Both the position numbers and the translations under genes were made by a program. A DNA stretch of 64,000 nt. It comes from Echinococcus granulosus. Taxonomy: Eukaryota > Platyhelminthes > Cestoda > Cyclophyllidea > Taeniidae. Below the pieces are notes generated by a model. It saw nothing but the letters and a program-made list of their open reading frames with translations. It did not search any database and was not told where the DNA came from. Each line of letters begins with the position of its first letter. Positions within the stretch are counted from its first letter, which is position 1. Shown piece by piece: positions 12,498-23,423 of this stretch. Location of the stretch: positions 1,009,898-1,073,897 of the forward strand of contig NW_020170385.1 in assembly GCF_000524195.1 (NCBI RefSeq). The letters run 5' to 3'.

Positions 12498-12675
12498 AAA
12501 CTCTCGGCTTTGGTAACAAGCCAATTAGGACTACACCATTGGTCCCTTACCGGGCGGCCTGGCCTCTCTACTACGTTAGCAGCGCCAAGCCTTCCTAAAC
12601 GTCAACGATGCATATTCTGGCAGAGTATTATTTCTACTTGTGTCATCAGGGAAGTCTCGGCACACAACGTATGCC
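12498..12675 (+). repeat. Dispersed repeat family A, copy 3 (diverged)
   Basis: Begins with AACTCTCGGCTTTGGTAACAAGCC, matching the leader of the copy at 57455, then TTGGTCCCTTACCGGGCGGCCTGGCC. It ends with ATTCTGGCAGAGTATTA and CATCAGGGAAGTCTCGG. The middle is the most diverged part. Orientation is the same as the other copies. Confidence 0.65.
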
Positions 12676-12844
12676 GCAGAGAAAAGGTATGGCCCGCAAA
12701 ATCTGAATTTTTTATATGCAACAAGGAATAGAACCAAAAAGAAAATCAGGAACAAATGAATATGGCTCAAAATAGTGTGTAGCGAGGCTCCTCGGTCTCC
12801 GCTTCCCAATTCCTAGCGTTCCTAGACAAGCCCGGTTGGTTTGC

Positions 12845-13010
12845 TTTGGACATCTTTATTAAAGACGACAAGATGTATAGGGAAAATACAATATTCAAGA
12901 AGGAGGGGAGCCGCAGTCACTAGGTAAGGGAGAGGGCGATCCAGTTACAAGGTTCGAATTTTCTGCTTGCCTCCTCCCTGAAAGGCGCATTAAAACAACA
13001 TAAGTATTAC
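12845..13010 (-). repeat. Dispersed repeat family B, copy 1 (inverted)
   Basis: This block is the reverse complement of 58065-58200. Landmarks on the + strand here are AGGGAAAATACAAT, GGAGGGGAGCCGCAGTCAC, AATTTTCTGCTTGCCTCC and TCCCTGAAAGGC. Read on the minus strand, the element ends near an AATAAA-containing AT-rich tail. This suggests a retroposed 3' end or SINE. The + strand GGTTCGAA inside it resembles a Pol III B-box, but only this copy has it. Confidence 0.7.
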
Positions 13011-14078
13011 AATAGAACCACTTATTATTCTCTTCTAAACTTTTCCATATATGTCAAAAATGATTATTCTGAAGAAGACACTGTTGCATTTCCCGCAAAG
13101 AAGTCAAGGCACTAAGAATCATGTTTTTTGTGAGAAACATAAAAACGGGCCTAAAAATAAGTCTGATCAGCCGACTGCGACTTGCTTTATAATTCAACAT
13201 CACCAATAATAAGGGTATTAGTGAGCACTAAAATGTATGTTGATTCTTACCAAAACCGCTAACTTATAGGTAAAATGCAGAAGTTTTTAAAAAAACAGCA
13301 ACAAAGCCAGTCTAGACCAAAACTTGTCCCTAATGTGCTTGTTTAATACATTCGATTTGATGGTCACCCATGATCATTGCTACTGTGGGACTTTCCATGT
13401 TCCAAACGGTGTTGGCAGCGTCGGTCCTTTCGAGTTGGGGGTGTTGGTGCTGTCTACGTTCAAGTTGTTCGGTCTTATCTGGAGCCCAAATTAGCTTTTT
13501 GAGGCTGGTAATCATTCCTGTTTCCCTTATTCTACGTCTACTACAGTTTTGAAACTAGAAATGTGTGTTGCTCCCTAAAAACCCATTTTAGCGACTTCAT
13601 TACTAATGAATTTTTTTTACAACATAGAACTACATAGTTGGTTACAGTTTATGCCCTTTTCTGCACTAAAACAAGGCTATAAAAACTGTCAATTTTGTTG
13701 CGCAAACACTTATTTTTTGCGCGTTATTTTACTGTTAGGTTTTTTGAAGATTTTAAGCCAATTTCCATAATATTCATATTTTGACCACCCAGCCTGATAA
13801 ATCATGTGCCTTTGTTGAGAAATCAGAGTCTTGACTAGTACTCTACACAAAATTAATTTGTTGTCTGTTAATTTTACGCTTCTTCCCAGTGATTTTTCTA
13901 CTATTTCTTTTCTCTTTCGCCGTTTCTGGCATTACATTTCTTTGAGTTACTAGCTTTAGTCATTATTTCCCGTTGACAAAGATGTATTTTTATTGGAGAA
14001 CTTGATTTTATAATTTGCGCTGTTTTTAACCGAAGTCTACATTAATATTAAGTTTAATCCCTTGGTGCAGTCGTCAAA

Positions 14079-17000
14079 ATGATGTCGGAGTCACCTCGAC
14101 GTTCTTCTTCGACAGGGTTGTCAAACTCAAATTCCCAAACTGTAAGTTAACCCTTTAACTTCCACTTTACAATTGTAGTCGTCAGAATTGAGTCCATTGA
14201 ATCCAAATTCAGGTTAAGTTACATATCTGTCTCTTTGAGATACGCGTTGGCTTCCACAGGCTTCCTTGACATGTCGAATTGGCGACTAGATTGATCATGG
14301 TCTATGAATTAGGAAACCCGTTGTACGAGAAAGAGAAGTTTCCTTTTCGGCTTTGTAAAAGAAGGTTACTTATCTTTCTCTTCCATATTTTGAACTCCAA
14401 ACTATTCTCAAATGTTCCGATTTACATCCAGTTGTAGTCTTGGCAAGATGTTGATAAAGAAACAGCTTCGAATTCATAAGCAAAGAGTGATGTGCTTTTT
14501 CTTTTTCTGCTAAATAACATTTTTTAAAACAATTTGTACGGGTACTGCTTGGAGTATGGTTTGATAGAAGGCAGAGCCAAAAGATTATTCAAACCTTGCC
14601 TTCTTTTCGCTTTTTATGCCGCATGCATAGTTTGTGTTTTATAAAGCTGCTACTCCTCCAGCAGTATGTATCGCTTTAGGCATACAGTGAATTTTGACGG
14701 ATTTTTCGTTACCTTCCAATTAGTCCTAACTTCTTCGAATTTATGTAATGGCAACTGGTTGATTTGTTTTTATCCGCCAAGTTATGATTGATTTTGACCA
14801 TGAATTTTATTTATACAAGTATGAGTCTTATATCGCCCACATAGAATTACCACATATCCATAAACCTGTTTTCGACAAGTCACCCAAAAAAATGGTCATT
14901 TTTGAATAGTAACTTGCATTTTTAGGTCGTTTTATTGTAAGCTTGATATTGTTTATAGTGGTGCACTTTCAAAATCTCATCGTATTGCCTCATTTTCCCA
15001 CGTAGGAAACACGAAAACAGCCGATTCGTTTTAGTTTAGCCCACGATCACAGCAGAGCATCATGCTTTCGTTTGGTGTCAGGTTATGTGGGCTTAATTAC
15101 TGTCTCGATACGTGGCGATCGTGGCGTCTTCTTCCTACGCCCTCTTCCAGCTTGACGAACAAGGTGATTCCACACAATGCTCCAAAATCCAATTTATGAT
15201 AACGCTTTGTCTTTGGGATCTACGGTAAATGGTATCGTGTGGCGGGGGACAGTGCTGTTCCTTTATCCCTCTCGTTCCCTTATTCCTGCATGTGTTCTAA
15301 AGTTTTTTTGCTCCAAGTGCCATTCTTATTGGCTCCCTTACTATCTTTTGTACCAAAAATGCATCATGTGACCCGTTCTTGCACAGCTGGAAATCGAGAA
15401 AGCTGGACGCTCTCATTTTGCCTAGACAACTGACTCTACTCAATAAACTAGAACTTGCCTTTGTCTAATTTGACAATTTTTTTGTAGAGTTGGGATTCGG
15501 ACTCTCTTTTAGGTTAGAGGCATTAAAAAGGCATAAGTTGCATCAGGTTTACCATCTGTTACTGCTATTTTCGTTCAAATACGGGCACATGCATCTAGTA
15601 TACATGGCATGGGGTATATGAATGCTTTTTTGAAGTTTGAAATAACTCCTCTTATTACTGGCTTTGGGGAGACATCTCTTTTCCATTGGGGTTTTCCTAC
15701 GAGTAATTTCTATTACGTTTTAATCCACTTTATATTTCACTTTATGTGGTCACCACCCTGTTGGTGTGCTCCGAGTTCGGCGACTCGTCCAAAAACTGGG
15801 TGAACGTGAGAATTCGACTTCATGCTTCTCTACTCATCTAAAATACTTGAATTGTGAAATAGCATTATTTATGTGAAGGCTAAGCGTTCTTTCCAGCTAG
15901 AGGTTGCGCGCTAAATGCGAACACTTTCAGGGTGTACTGAGGAACAATTACAGCCGAAATTTCTTCTGCATTATGTTTGCCTCGCGCTCGCGAAATAAAT
16001 GCACCTACATTAAAGTGCGTTGTTCATCGCGCCGTTTGTCGCGATTGCACAGGAGAGTGCGGACTGACTTTTCAACTTTTGCTAAACACTTTTCCCACGA
16101 TTTCGTTCGTGTGTGTGTATTCTTGCCTTTTTTGCGTATACACCGCTTATATCTTCGTTTAGGGCCACTTGATGCAAGAGTAGGCTTCATTGTTCCTTTC
16201 CGCTTAGCATTCGGTAGTTGAGCAGGCGATCCAGGAAAGGCAATGTACATTTTCACTTTAATTACGCCCTCACTTGACCCTCTGATTGATCTGTTGAAGG
16301 TTGCATTACCTTGGAAGGCCACTGTTCTACATTTCCCAGTTGAAAATTTCATGCTCAGTAGGTAAAATGCACTTATTAGCATTTACAGCAAATAGAGTTA
16401 CTCACTACTTGCTGGGGAGTCGCTGATTCTTGAAATTTATTTCGACAACTTTAGTCTGATGCATATCCTAGTCAAAGTAGTAGAACCTATTTCACTAGCT
16501 AACCCCGTGTAGTTTCCTCCATACTCACGCAGTTATCTCATCTATTTTGTATTTAAGGATGTTATATCACCTGTAAGTTGTCTGTCAGTACGACCAATCA
16601 GGGTGTCCGACTCTCATTTCCATTCATCGGGTCGTGTAAGCAGTTTGGCCTCCCGAGTGAATGTGATGTCATTAATGGTAAGCTCATCCAACACAAAGGA
16701 TAACTTTATGCTTGCTTCACCCCATCTATGTGCATATCGAAATCAGCTTTCATTTTCTGCATACAATCAACTTTGCCATTTTCTAATGGTTCAGTGTTTA
16801 TGCTAACCAGAATGCATGGTAATAAATGCTGGTTTCTTTTGATTAGTTAGTTCTCATCAAATTTGCATTTTGAATTAGTATGCTCCCGGTTCGGTCTACG
16901 AGCAGTTTGAACTCTTCCCAGTATAACTAGTGAGGCTATAATTTTATGCATTTCGACAAACTTCTAACGATATACCATTATCATCTTATAAGCAAATTTG

Positions 17001-20000
17001 GAACTGATAATCCCTCCTTGAGTGTCTCTGTGCAACCGCTGACAAAACAGATGTTTTTTTGCTAAATACTAGGAGACCCGCGGTCCCTGTCAGCCGCTAT
17101 CCGCTACGGTTTCACCTCCTGGACTACTTAGTATGGATGACTTAGTGCTTCCAAAGTCTTTCAACGACGTCTGTCCTTCGCCTACTCCCAGCATGGACTT
17201 CGAGGCACCCTGGTATCGCTATTGCCGACCCACGGCCCCGGTGCCCTCCGTGTCTGACTGTGTTGAGGTGGCCACGACTCCCATTGCCGCTGCCGCCGCC
17301 GGGGATCTCCTGGAGGACCATCTAGATCAGGAGAATTTCTCCCCTCCTCATCATCCTACCGCCTCTCCTCCTTTCGTCCTACCTTTGACCACTGTATCCA
17401 ACATTCTCTTGAGCCCCATCATGTTTGGTGGTACGCTTCTCGTTCTTGCTTATTTTCTCAAGGACTTAATTCTTGTTTCCTTCGGTTTACTCTTTTCCCC
17501 AAGTTTATCTACACAACTTTATGCACTTAGTTTTGTTGGCGGCATTAATCGTATTGCAAAAAATCGCTAGTCCTAGTTTGGGTTTATTAATATCCATGTC
17601 ATTCATTTTTTCCATCCTGGCTAAATGAAAACTTTTCTTGTGGAAATATAACTACATGGCAGCACCGAAAATTTCGTTTCATTTTATTTAATCTAAAAGA
17701 AGGCATTGCATTTGCCCTTTCTATTGGTTCATATACCCACAATGAAGTTTGCATTTGGTATTCGAATCTCTTGTTGCCTGGTTCGCGTGCGCGTACGCCT
17801 GGGAAATAAAAGCACCAGCACCCAGGTGGCCTAAGTTGCGGAGCCTAGTGACCTCCCACCCCGCCACCGTCGCAACTTCTCCATTCAGATAGAGCGCTGA
17901 AACCTGATCAGTTGATGAGCTTGTCCTAGCATCGCATTAATTGGCTGGCCAACTATCAATGGATCATGTGAACCAGACATGCCAGAGCCCCGGTCGTATG
18001 GCAACACGCGCTCCATGCACTTTCGTCAAGACACTAATGGGCCTGATCACCCACCCGTCTGCCTCCTTCACTTGCTCTTCCTGGTTGTCTGGACCCTATG
18101 AACTAAAATGCGTACTACCATCGATGCCTAGCCCTTCACTTGATCCTAGTGTACCGACGCACGCGTGTGCGTCTGCTTGCAATCATGCCATACAATTCCA
18201 CAACACGCAAATGCGATGAAACGAGGGTTTGGCGGGTTGACGTACATCCCACGTGAGATCACGCAAGCTCCTGGCCCTTTGCCAAGTTAGGGTAAGGGGG
18301 GGGTCTATCAGCCCTAGTTACTATGGCCCTCAGGTGCTGAGGTCGCAATCATTCATCTCCAACTTTTACAATTCTGATGATAAGTCTAATGGATAATGTT
18401 CTTAGTGTATTTCGTTCCCGAGTTAATAAATCGTTACTTTACTTCCGTTTCCACTCTTTTATCACTAGTGCATGTGTTTAAATCTTTCTGGATTACAGTC
18501 AGAAGACACCATGAAATAACTTTGTTGGTGGACGCTTGATGAGGTTTGGCTGCTTTCCCTTAGCAGTCTTGGGATACCCGATGGAACTTGTGATTTCCTG
18601 TAGGTCCAGAGCAGTCCAGAAGCTTTGCTAAGCATGCTAACTATGCTCAATGTTTACACCTTATATCCGCTCCTCTTGGCATAAAATACACGACTGGTTG
18701 TCTCTACATTATCTTCAACAAAAATAAAAAATCTGAAATTATCAGTTGATTGTTCACTCTGCCTCTGTTAAGCATACTATAACCTGACATTCCATTTTAT
18801 GCTCGGGATTCCTCAGGAGCGTGTCATCACGTCGCACTCCGGCGACTTGGAGAGTTACTGTTTTCGGCGTTCCTAATACTGCTTCTTTTGAACTCAAATT
18901 GCTCGGTTGTTCACTCTATTTGATCTTTGTTTATGGTTTTTCGTCTATATAGTAACCATCTATCGGTAATGCCAATTTAGGCAATCTTAAGTTTTACTGA
19001 TTCAGCTTGAAGCTGCCGTCTAGCTGACCTTCGCTAAGTGGTGTGTTGTACTAGCTTAACGTCTGTAAATTCTTACATATATGCGTTCCGGGTGCTTCAC
19101 TATATGCATTGTCGTCCAGGATACTTTTTCACGGAGCTTAGCATTATCCACTACGTTATACTAGTAATTTTTTGCATTCTACCTGTGGCTACTGTAGAAG
19201 TATAGCGATTATCTCACTAATTCGCTTGTGAAACTTTTCGTAACCCGTAAATGGGAAATTTGACTCAAACACACGCAAAGGGATCATTTTATCAGGATAA
19301 CAAAGTGACAATATGGCTGCATTTAAGCTGGAATTTTCGTTTGCATTGGATCCGGTTGTTGGCACTCAAGACGTTTCGGATTATGATCACAGGGGGGTTG
19401 GCTTGGTTTCTGTAGCAATCTTATTCTGCCTCTGTCTACCGAAGCTGGATGAATTTTGAAAAGGTCCGAGTTTCGTTTTCGTCTCTTGTCGCCATCTCCT
19501 TTCCGCTTCAGCCATATTTTTTCATGCCAATTGCGTTTGTTCGCGCACTCGTACAGGCCGCCGAGTACGTAGAACATGGCAGGAAACGGACAGAAAGCCC
19601 TTCTGTTTGCTCTCTTTCTACTTGTCTTGCTCTATTCCGCCATCACTTCCACCGAAGCATTCTTCACACCATGCATACGTGTACGCTTTTCACTTTTAAA
19701 ATATTCTCTTCATTTTGTGGCCATCCCTTCAAAATCTAGTGCACTTTGAATAAGATGGTTGTGAAATACACTGTTCCAGAGCCCTGTACTCTATGTTAGG
19801 CTTTTCCCTTTTAAAGATTTGATAAGCTTATTGCTAAAGGTGGGATTTCCTAGTACCACTTTATGATATTTAGCTCTATCCTCCACCCTGATCCAATTTA
19901 ACCACATTACGTATATATTAACTAGCGAACATAGTGAAATTACTAAGCTTTCCGTAAAGGTTGAGGTGTGCAACAAACACATTACATGCTACGATTTTGT

Positions 20001-21418
20001 CGGCGTTTGCCATATATTGTACTAAAATGAAATGTTGAGCGTAGATTTCTTAGTTCTGGTATTGCTCGTGGGATTAGGAAATGAAACAATTTAAGTTCAA
20101 GTTACCCATCCTCTACTGGGATGTAAGACACCAACGTGAAATCATTGTTGAGAGCCTTCTATAAGGTACGCCCTCTCTAGTGTACAGCGGAATCAAGAAG
20201 AGAGTAAATGATGAACGATTGAAGATCGACGTCTTTTCCTGTCAGTGTGAGGCGCTCCAGCCGTTATTAAGCATAAAAGACCTAAATTCACATAAAGTAA
20301 CTGCTCAAGCCTCTTTGGTATTTAAATAAACTGATTAATCATTTGTCAACTACAGTGGGGGACGGGCTATTTGTATCATAGCTGCACACTTTATGAAAGA
20401 ATTTTGGAGTTAGCGATTTCCTTTAAATCCTCCCCGAATGTTATCGGATAAAAAGTTGAATTTTAGCCCGACATCGACCACGCACTGGAGGCTGTTTGGC
20501 CGCAAGATAGTTTTTTGACCGTAATTTTTAAGCGATAGCAGGTTCTATCTAAAAGCTGTCCATTGGTTTTACCTTACGGTAATTTTATTCGTCACGGAAT
20601 TATTTATGCTTTTTCCATATTTTTATGTGGCTAGAATCCCCACTTTATTTGATGGGTTCCTTTATTAAGAATTGCATTTTATTGAAATGTGCAGAGCGTC
20701 TGCCCAAGTGGTCGGTTCTCCACAGGTCAGAGAGCAGTCATTTGCCCCAGTATCCCTCCTCCTCTTCCCTCCCAGAGCTGCTCACTTGGGCCCCTTTTCG
20801 TTCGACGGATGACGAAGAGCTCAATGCGTACATCGTCCCACCCCGCGACTCCCCCCAAACCTCTCCAATACCCGTCTTTGATCGGCGGCGCTCTCGGTTC
20901 ACTAGTCGCGCAGCTCCCGGCATTGCCCGACCAACTGTACTCAATTGCGGACCCACCTTGTCTTTCGACACTGTGGCTACTCGCATCATCGACTTCCGCC
21001 CTCTCAAAAGGTCACTGCTTCTTTCCCTTTAGACTACCTCTTTGCCCAAACGCACACCATTGCGTATACCATCCGCTTACTTGCCTTCTTAATCCTGATG
21101 GTGTTTTTTGGCTGGTCGTTTTAGTGGGTAAACTCTTTCATATGATAGATTGACAATTGTGGTTGTGCAAGACAATTTAGATCGTCACAGTGAAGCCACT
21201 GTATTCTGCTCACTAGATCAGCCACCAACGACCGTAGCACATCAGAAGAGCTGTCAGTGAAAAAGATTCGACTGCACTCCCTTGTGCCCAGTGAGCGCAG
21301 TGCATTTCTTCCTGTTGTGCATCGGGGAAGGAGCATGGTCAACTCCTTGGACTCGTCTTCCGTCTCAAACAGTCCAACCTATACGTTGCCGTCTCTCTTG
21401 CCTTCGAGTTCCATTTGA
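14079..21418 (+). CDS. Ser/Pro-rich protein, possibly PABIR/FAM122-type PP2A regulator
   Basis: Three exons join with matching phases: 17094-17430, 20695-21010 and 21217-21418 (TGA at 416-418). A candidate first exon, 14079-14141 (ATG, then GTAAGT donor), encodes MMSESPRRSSSTGLSNSNSQ. Another candidate, 16589-16677 (donor GTAAGC), encodes HSSGRVSSLASRVN. The link between these two is not in phase, so at least one more exon is missing. The third exon contains MDDLVLPKSFNDVCPSPTP. The fourth has TSPIPVFDRRRSRFTSR, ARPTVLN and FRPLKR, and the last ends in SMVNSLDSSSVSNSPTYTLP. The order SPIP - RFTxR - RP(T/S)VL - PLKR - LDxSSxSNSP resembles the vertebrate FAM122/PABIR proteins, inhibitors of PP2A-B55. 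That identity is tentative. The coding frame in 20695-21010 is supported by strong C/T bias at third positions. Confidence 0.5.
17760..18340. other. GC-richer block inside an intron, possible repeat
   Basis: Within the intron 17431-20694 this ~0.6 kb block is distinctly GC-richer and CpG-containing than its flanks. It carries a 92-codon frame (17941-18219) without recognisable domains. The change in base composition suggests an inserted element, but no second copy was found in the window. Confidence 0.3.
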
Positions 21419-22299
21419 AGCCCCCGCCTTTACGGCCCTACCCCGGTAGTCTCCTTAGGTCTGTGTATAGGATTTCACTGATCTACATTACCTTCCTCTC
21501 TCCTGTCTCAGTCTTTTATTATCTCCTCACCAAACACCTGTATATTTTGTACTGGCTTTACCATTTTATCCATTAAGTGCTTTTTGTATTCTCGCCTACC
21601 CCTTGTGAGTTGGATCTACTGTTTCCTTGTTCTCTTATTATGGTGCTGAGAAAGGAATGAGATTGCGAAAATGTGGGTCGTAGTTAAAGTTATGTCAATG
21701 AACCCTTGGCTCACCCTCAATCGTTATTGGATGTACCCTATTGGCGTCGAAGCTCTTTCCTTCGAATAAGAGTTTTGCACTCGCAAATGGTAAAGGGCGC
21801 AGTTGAAGGTCTCGAGTCAGTTTTAGTTCGAGTGCTGACAACTGCCGGGACACGAATAATCATCAATAGCTAGCGTGGGAGGGTAACTAGGTTCTAACTC
21901 CGAACAAGCTCAAAGGTATACAACGGGAGTTTAGGGCTAAAACTAGTCAGCTTTCACTAATCCGGTGGTGGTTTTACTCAGATACGTATAAAGGTCAGGG
22001 CTTGAGCCAAATCTACTAGAGCATATCACTATTAGAAGCATGCGACGTTTCTGAAACCATTGATCGAGGTAGGGGGGCTGTCTTCTGTGTTCAATATTAT
22101 TTGGAACAATTTCCGACAAAATGTGAATTAGGAACAGGAAGAGAACCGAGCACGGTTGAATAACATCAAAAAGTTGTACTGAAAAGTCGCTGCAACCAAG
22201 AGGTGTTCCAAGGTAAGGATGCGTACGTGCTTTGGCACCCATTTAGTGGTTTGATGCTTCGTTTAGCGGTGGGCTTAACTACATGGGCGCATCAGTCTC

Positions 22300-22440
22300 C
22301 ACGGCTTGCACATCCACCCGGCGACGTGACCTTCGGCCTATGCCAATACCCTCCTAGCTCTACTGTAATTTAATAGTATCTGAACTATCCCACTACCTTG
22401 GCACATTAGGTATTAGGGGAAGTCTCGGAAGGCTACTCGT
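22300..22440 (+). repeat. Dispersed repeat family A, copy 4 (strongly diverged)
   Basis: Shows ACCCGGCGACGTGACCTTC, GGCCTATGCCAATACC and AGGGGAAGTCTCGGAAGGCTAC in the expected order and spacing. The central AT-rich part is hardly recognisable. Same orientation as the other copies. Confidence 0.5.
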
Positions 22441-22937
22441 TCTCCCAAAGTACGAGAATTTGTTCTGTAACTGAAAGATGTCAGCAGAAGAAAAAAGTGG
22501 ATGCGTTACATTGTGTAATGCTTATGTTATTTAGATGTAACTTTTAAAGAGGAAGCTGACAGTCAACACGAACCTCGTGATAGAGGAGTGTCCAGAACCT
22601 CTCCAAGTGGAGAACTCAGCCTCCCCATCTACCTAAACCCGTATCCGTCCACAATGACTCTAACTAATAAACAACCCTTAATCAAATGGTCCCTTCGTTC
22701 TAAAAGGTACAAAGGCCAGAGAAGAGGAGATAAACGAGGAATGCACTAAAATATTTCAATAGACCCAACAAGACTAGTCATATATGGCAAATATTTGAGG
22801 GGAGGGGAAGGTAGGTGTATCGATTCTGAGTCCAAAGCTGGGTCAAAGAGGATTAAAAGCTGCAAAAAGCAGACAGGATGGTCATATACCTGTCCCTGCA
22901 CTAGTAATATAGCTAGATGCATGTAATTCGATGGTGG

Positions 22938-23125
22938 TTTTATCCCTCGGTATTGGTGAGGCGCCACTTTTGGACTTTGAATTAGCATTTTTGTACCTCG
23001 CTGGGTGGGCTAACCTTCAGGCCATACCAATAATCCAAACACTTATTCTGTACTGAATATATATTCTGCCCGAGTATTGTGTCTTCTTTCGTCTTCAGGG
23101 AAATCTCGAGACGCCGCATATATTT
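22938..23125 (+). repeat. Dispersed repeat family A, copy 5
   Basis: Well preserved copy with CCTCGGTATTGGTGAGGCGCC, TTTTGTACCTCGCTGGGTGG, AGGCCATACCAATAATCC, ATATATTCTGCCCGAGTATT and TCTTCAGGGAAATCTCGAGA. The leader and the central part both match the copy at 57455-57640. Confidence 0.8.
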
Positions 23126-23423
23126 ATCCATTACCAATTGTAAATTAGATTGAGTCAATGTAAACCAATTCACCTAAGTATTAATTTGGAATTAGCAAAA
23201 TTACTACATGAAAATCAACAAGTCCGTTACAGCAAGTTAATTAATTAAAATGCTCGTAACGATCTTCCGTGCATGTAATATATATTTATATAGATCAAAC
23301 TAGTTAACCTAAAACTGAATTTTTTGCCTAGAATTAATGTCTTAATTGGCAGACCTTGCGCTAATATTCCCCAATATTTTTAAATAAATGATTGCTTCAC
23401 TCTTGTTGTAATTGTTGGTGGCC

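Larger units (their letters stand above)
9844..14078. other. Intergenic region with an assembly gap and repeats
   Basis: About 4.2 kb without a recognised gene. It contains the N run at 12015-12114, a family A repeat at 12498-12675 and a family B repeat at 12845-13010. The stretch 10690-10960 is locally GC-richer than its surroundings and carries an 81-codon open frame with no recognisable motif. The last exon and 3' UTR of the SANBR-like gene may lie in the first part. Confidence 0.5.
21419..23423. other. Intergenic spacer with two repeat copies
   Basis: Spacer between the Ser/Pro-rich gene and SMG6. It contains family A repeats at 22300-22440 and 22938-23125 and probably the SMG6 promoter and 5' UTR. 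No other coding signal was recognised. Confidence 0.55.

Noticed and set aside
12950..12965. GGTTCGAATTT as a tRNA gene B-box
   Set aside because: No cloverleaf stems or A-box at proper spacing. The other copy of the repeat lacks the motif. It is not a tRNA gene.
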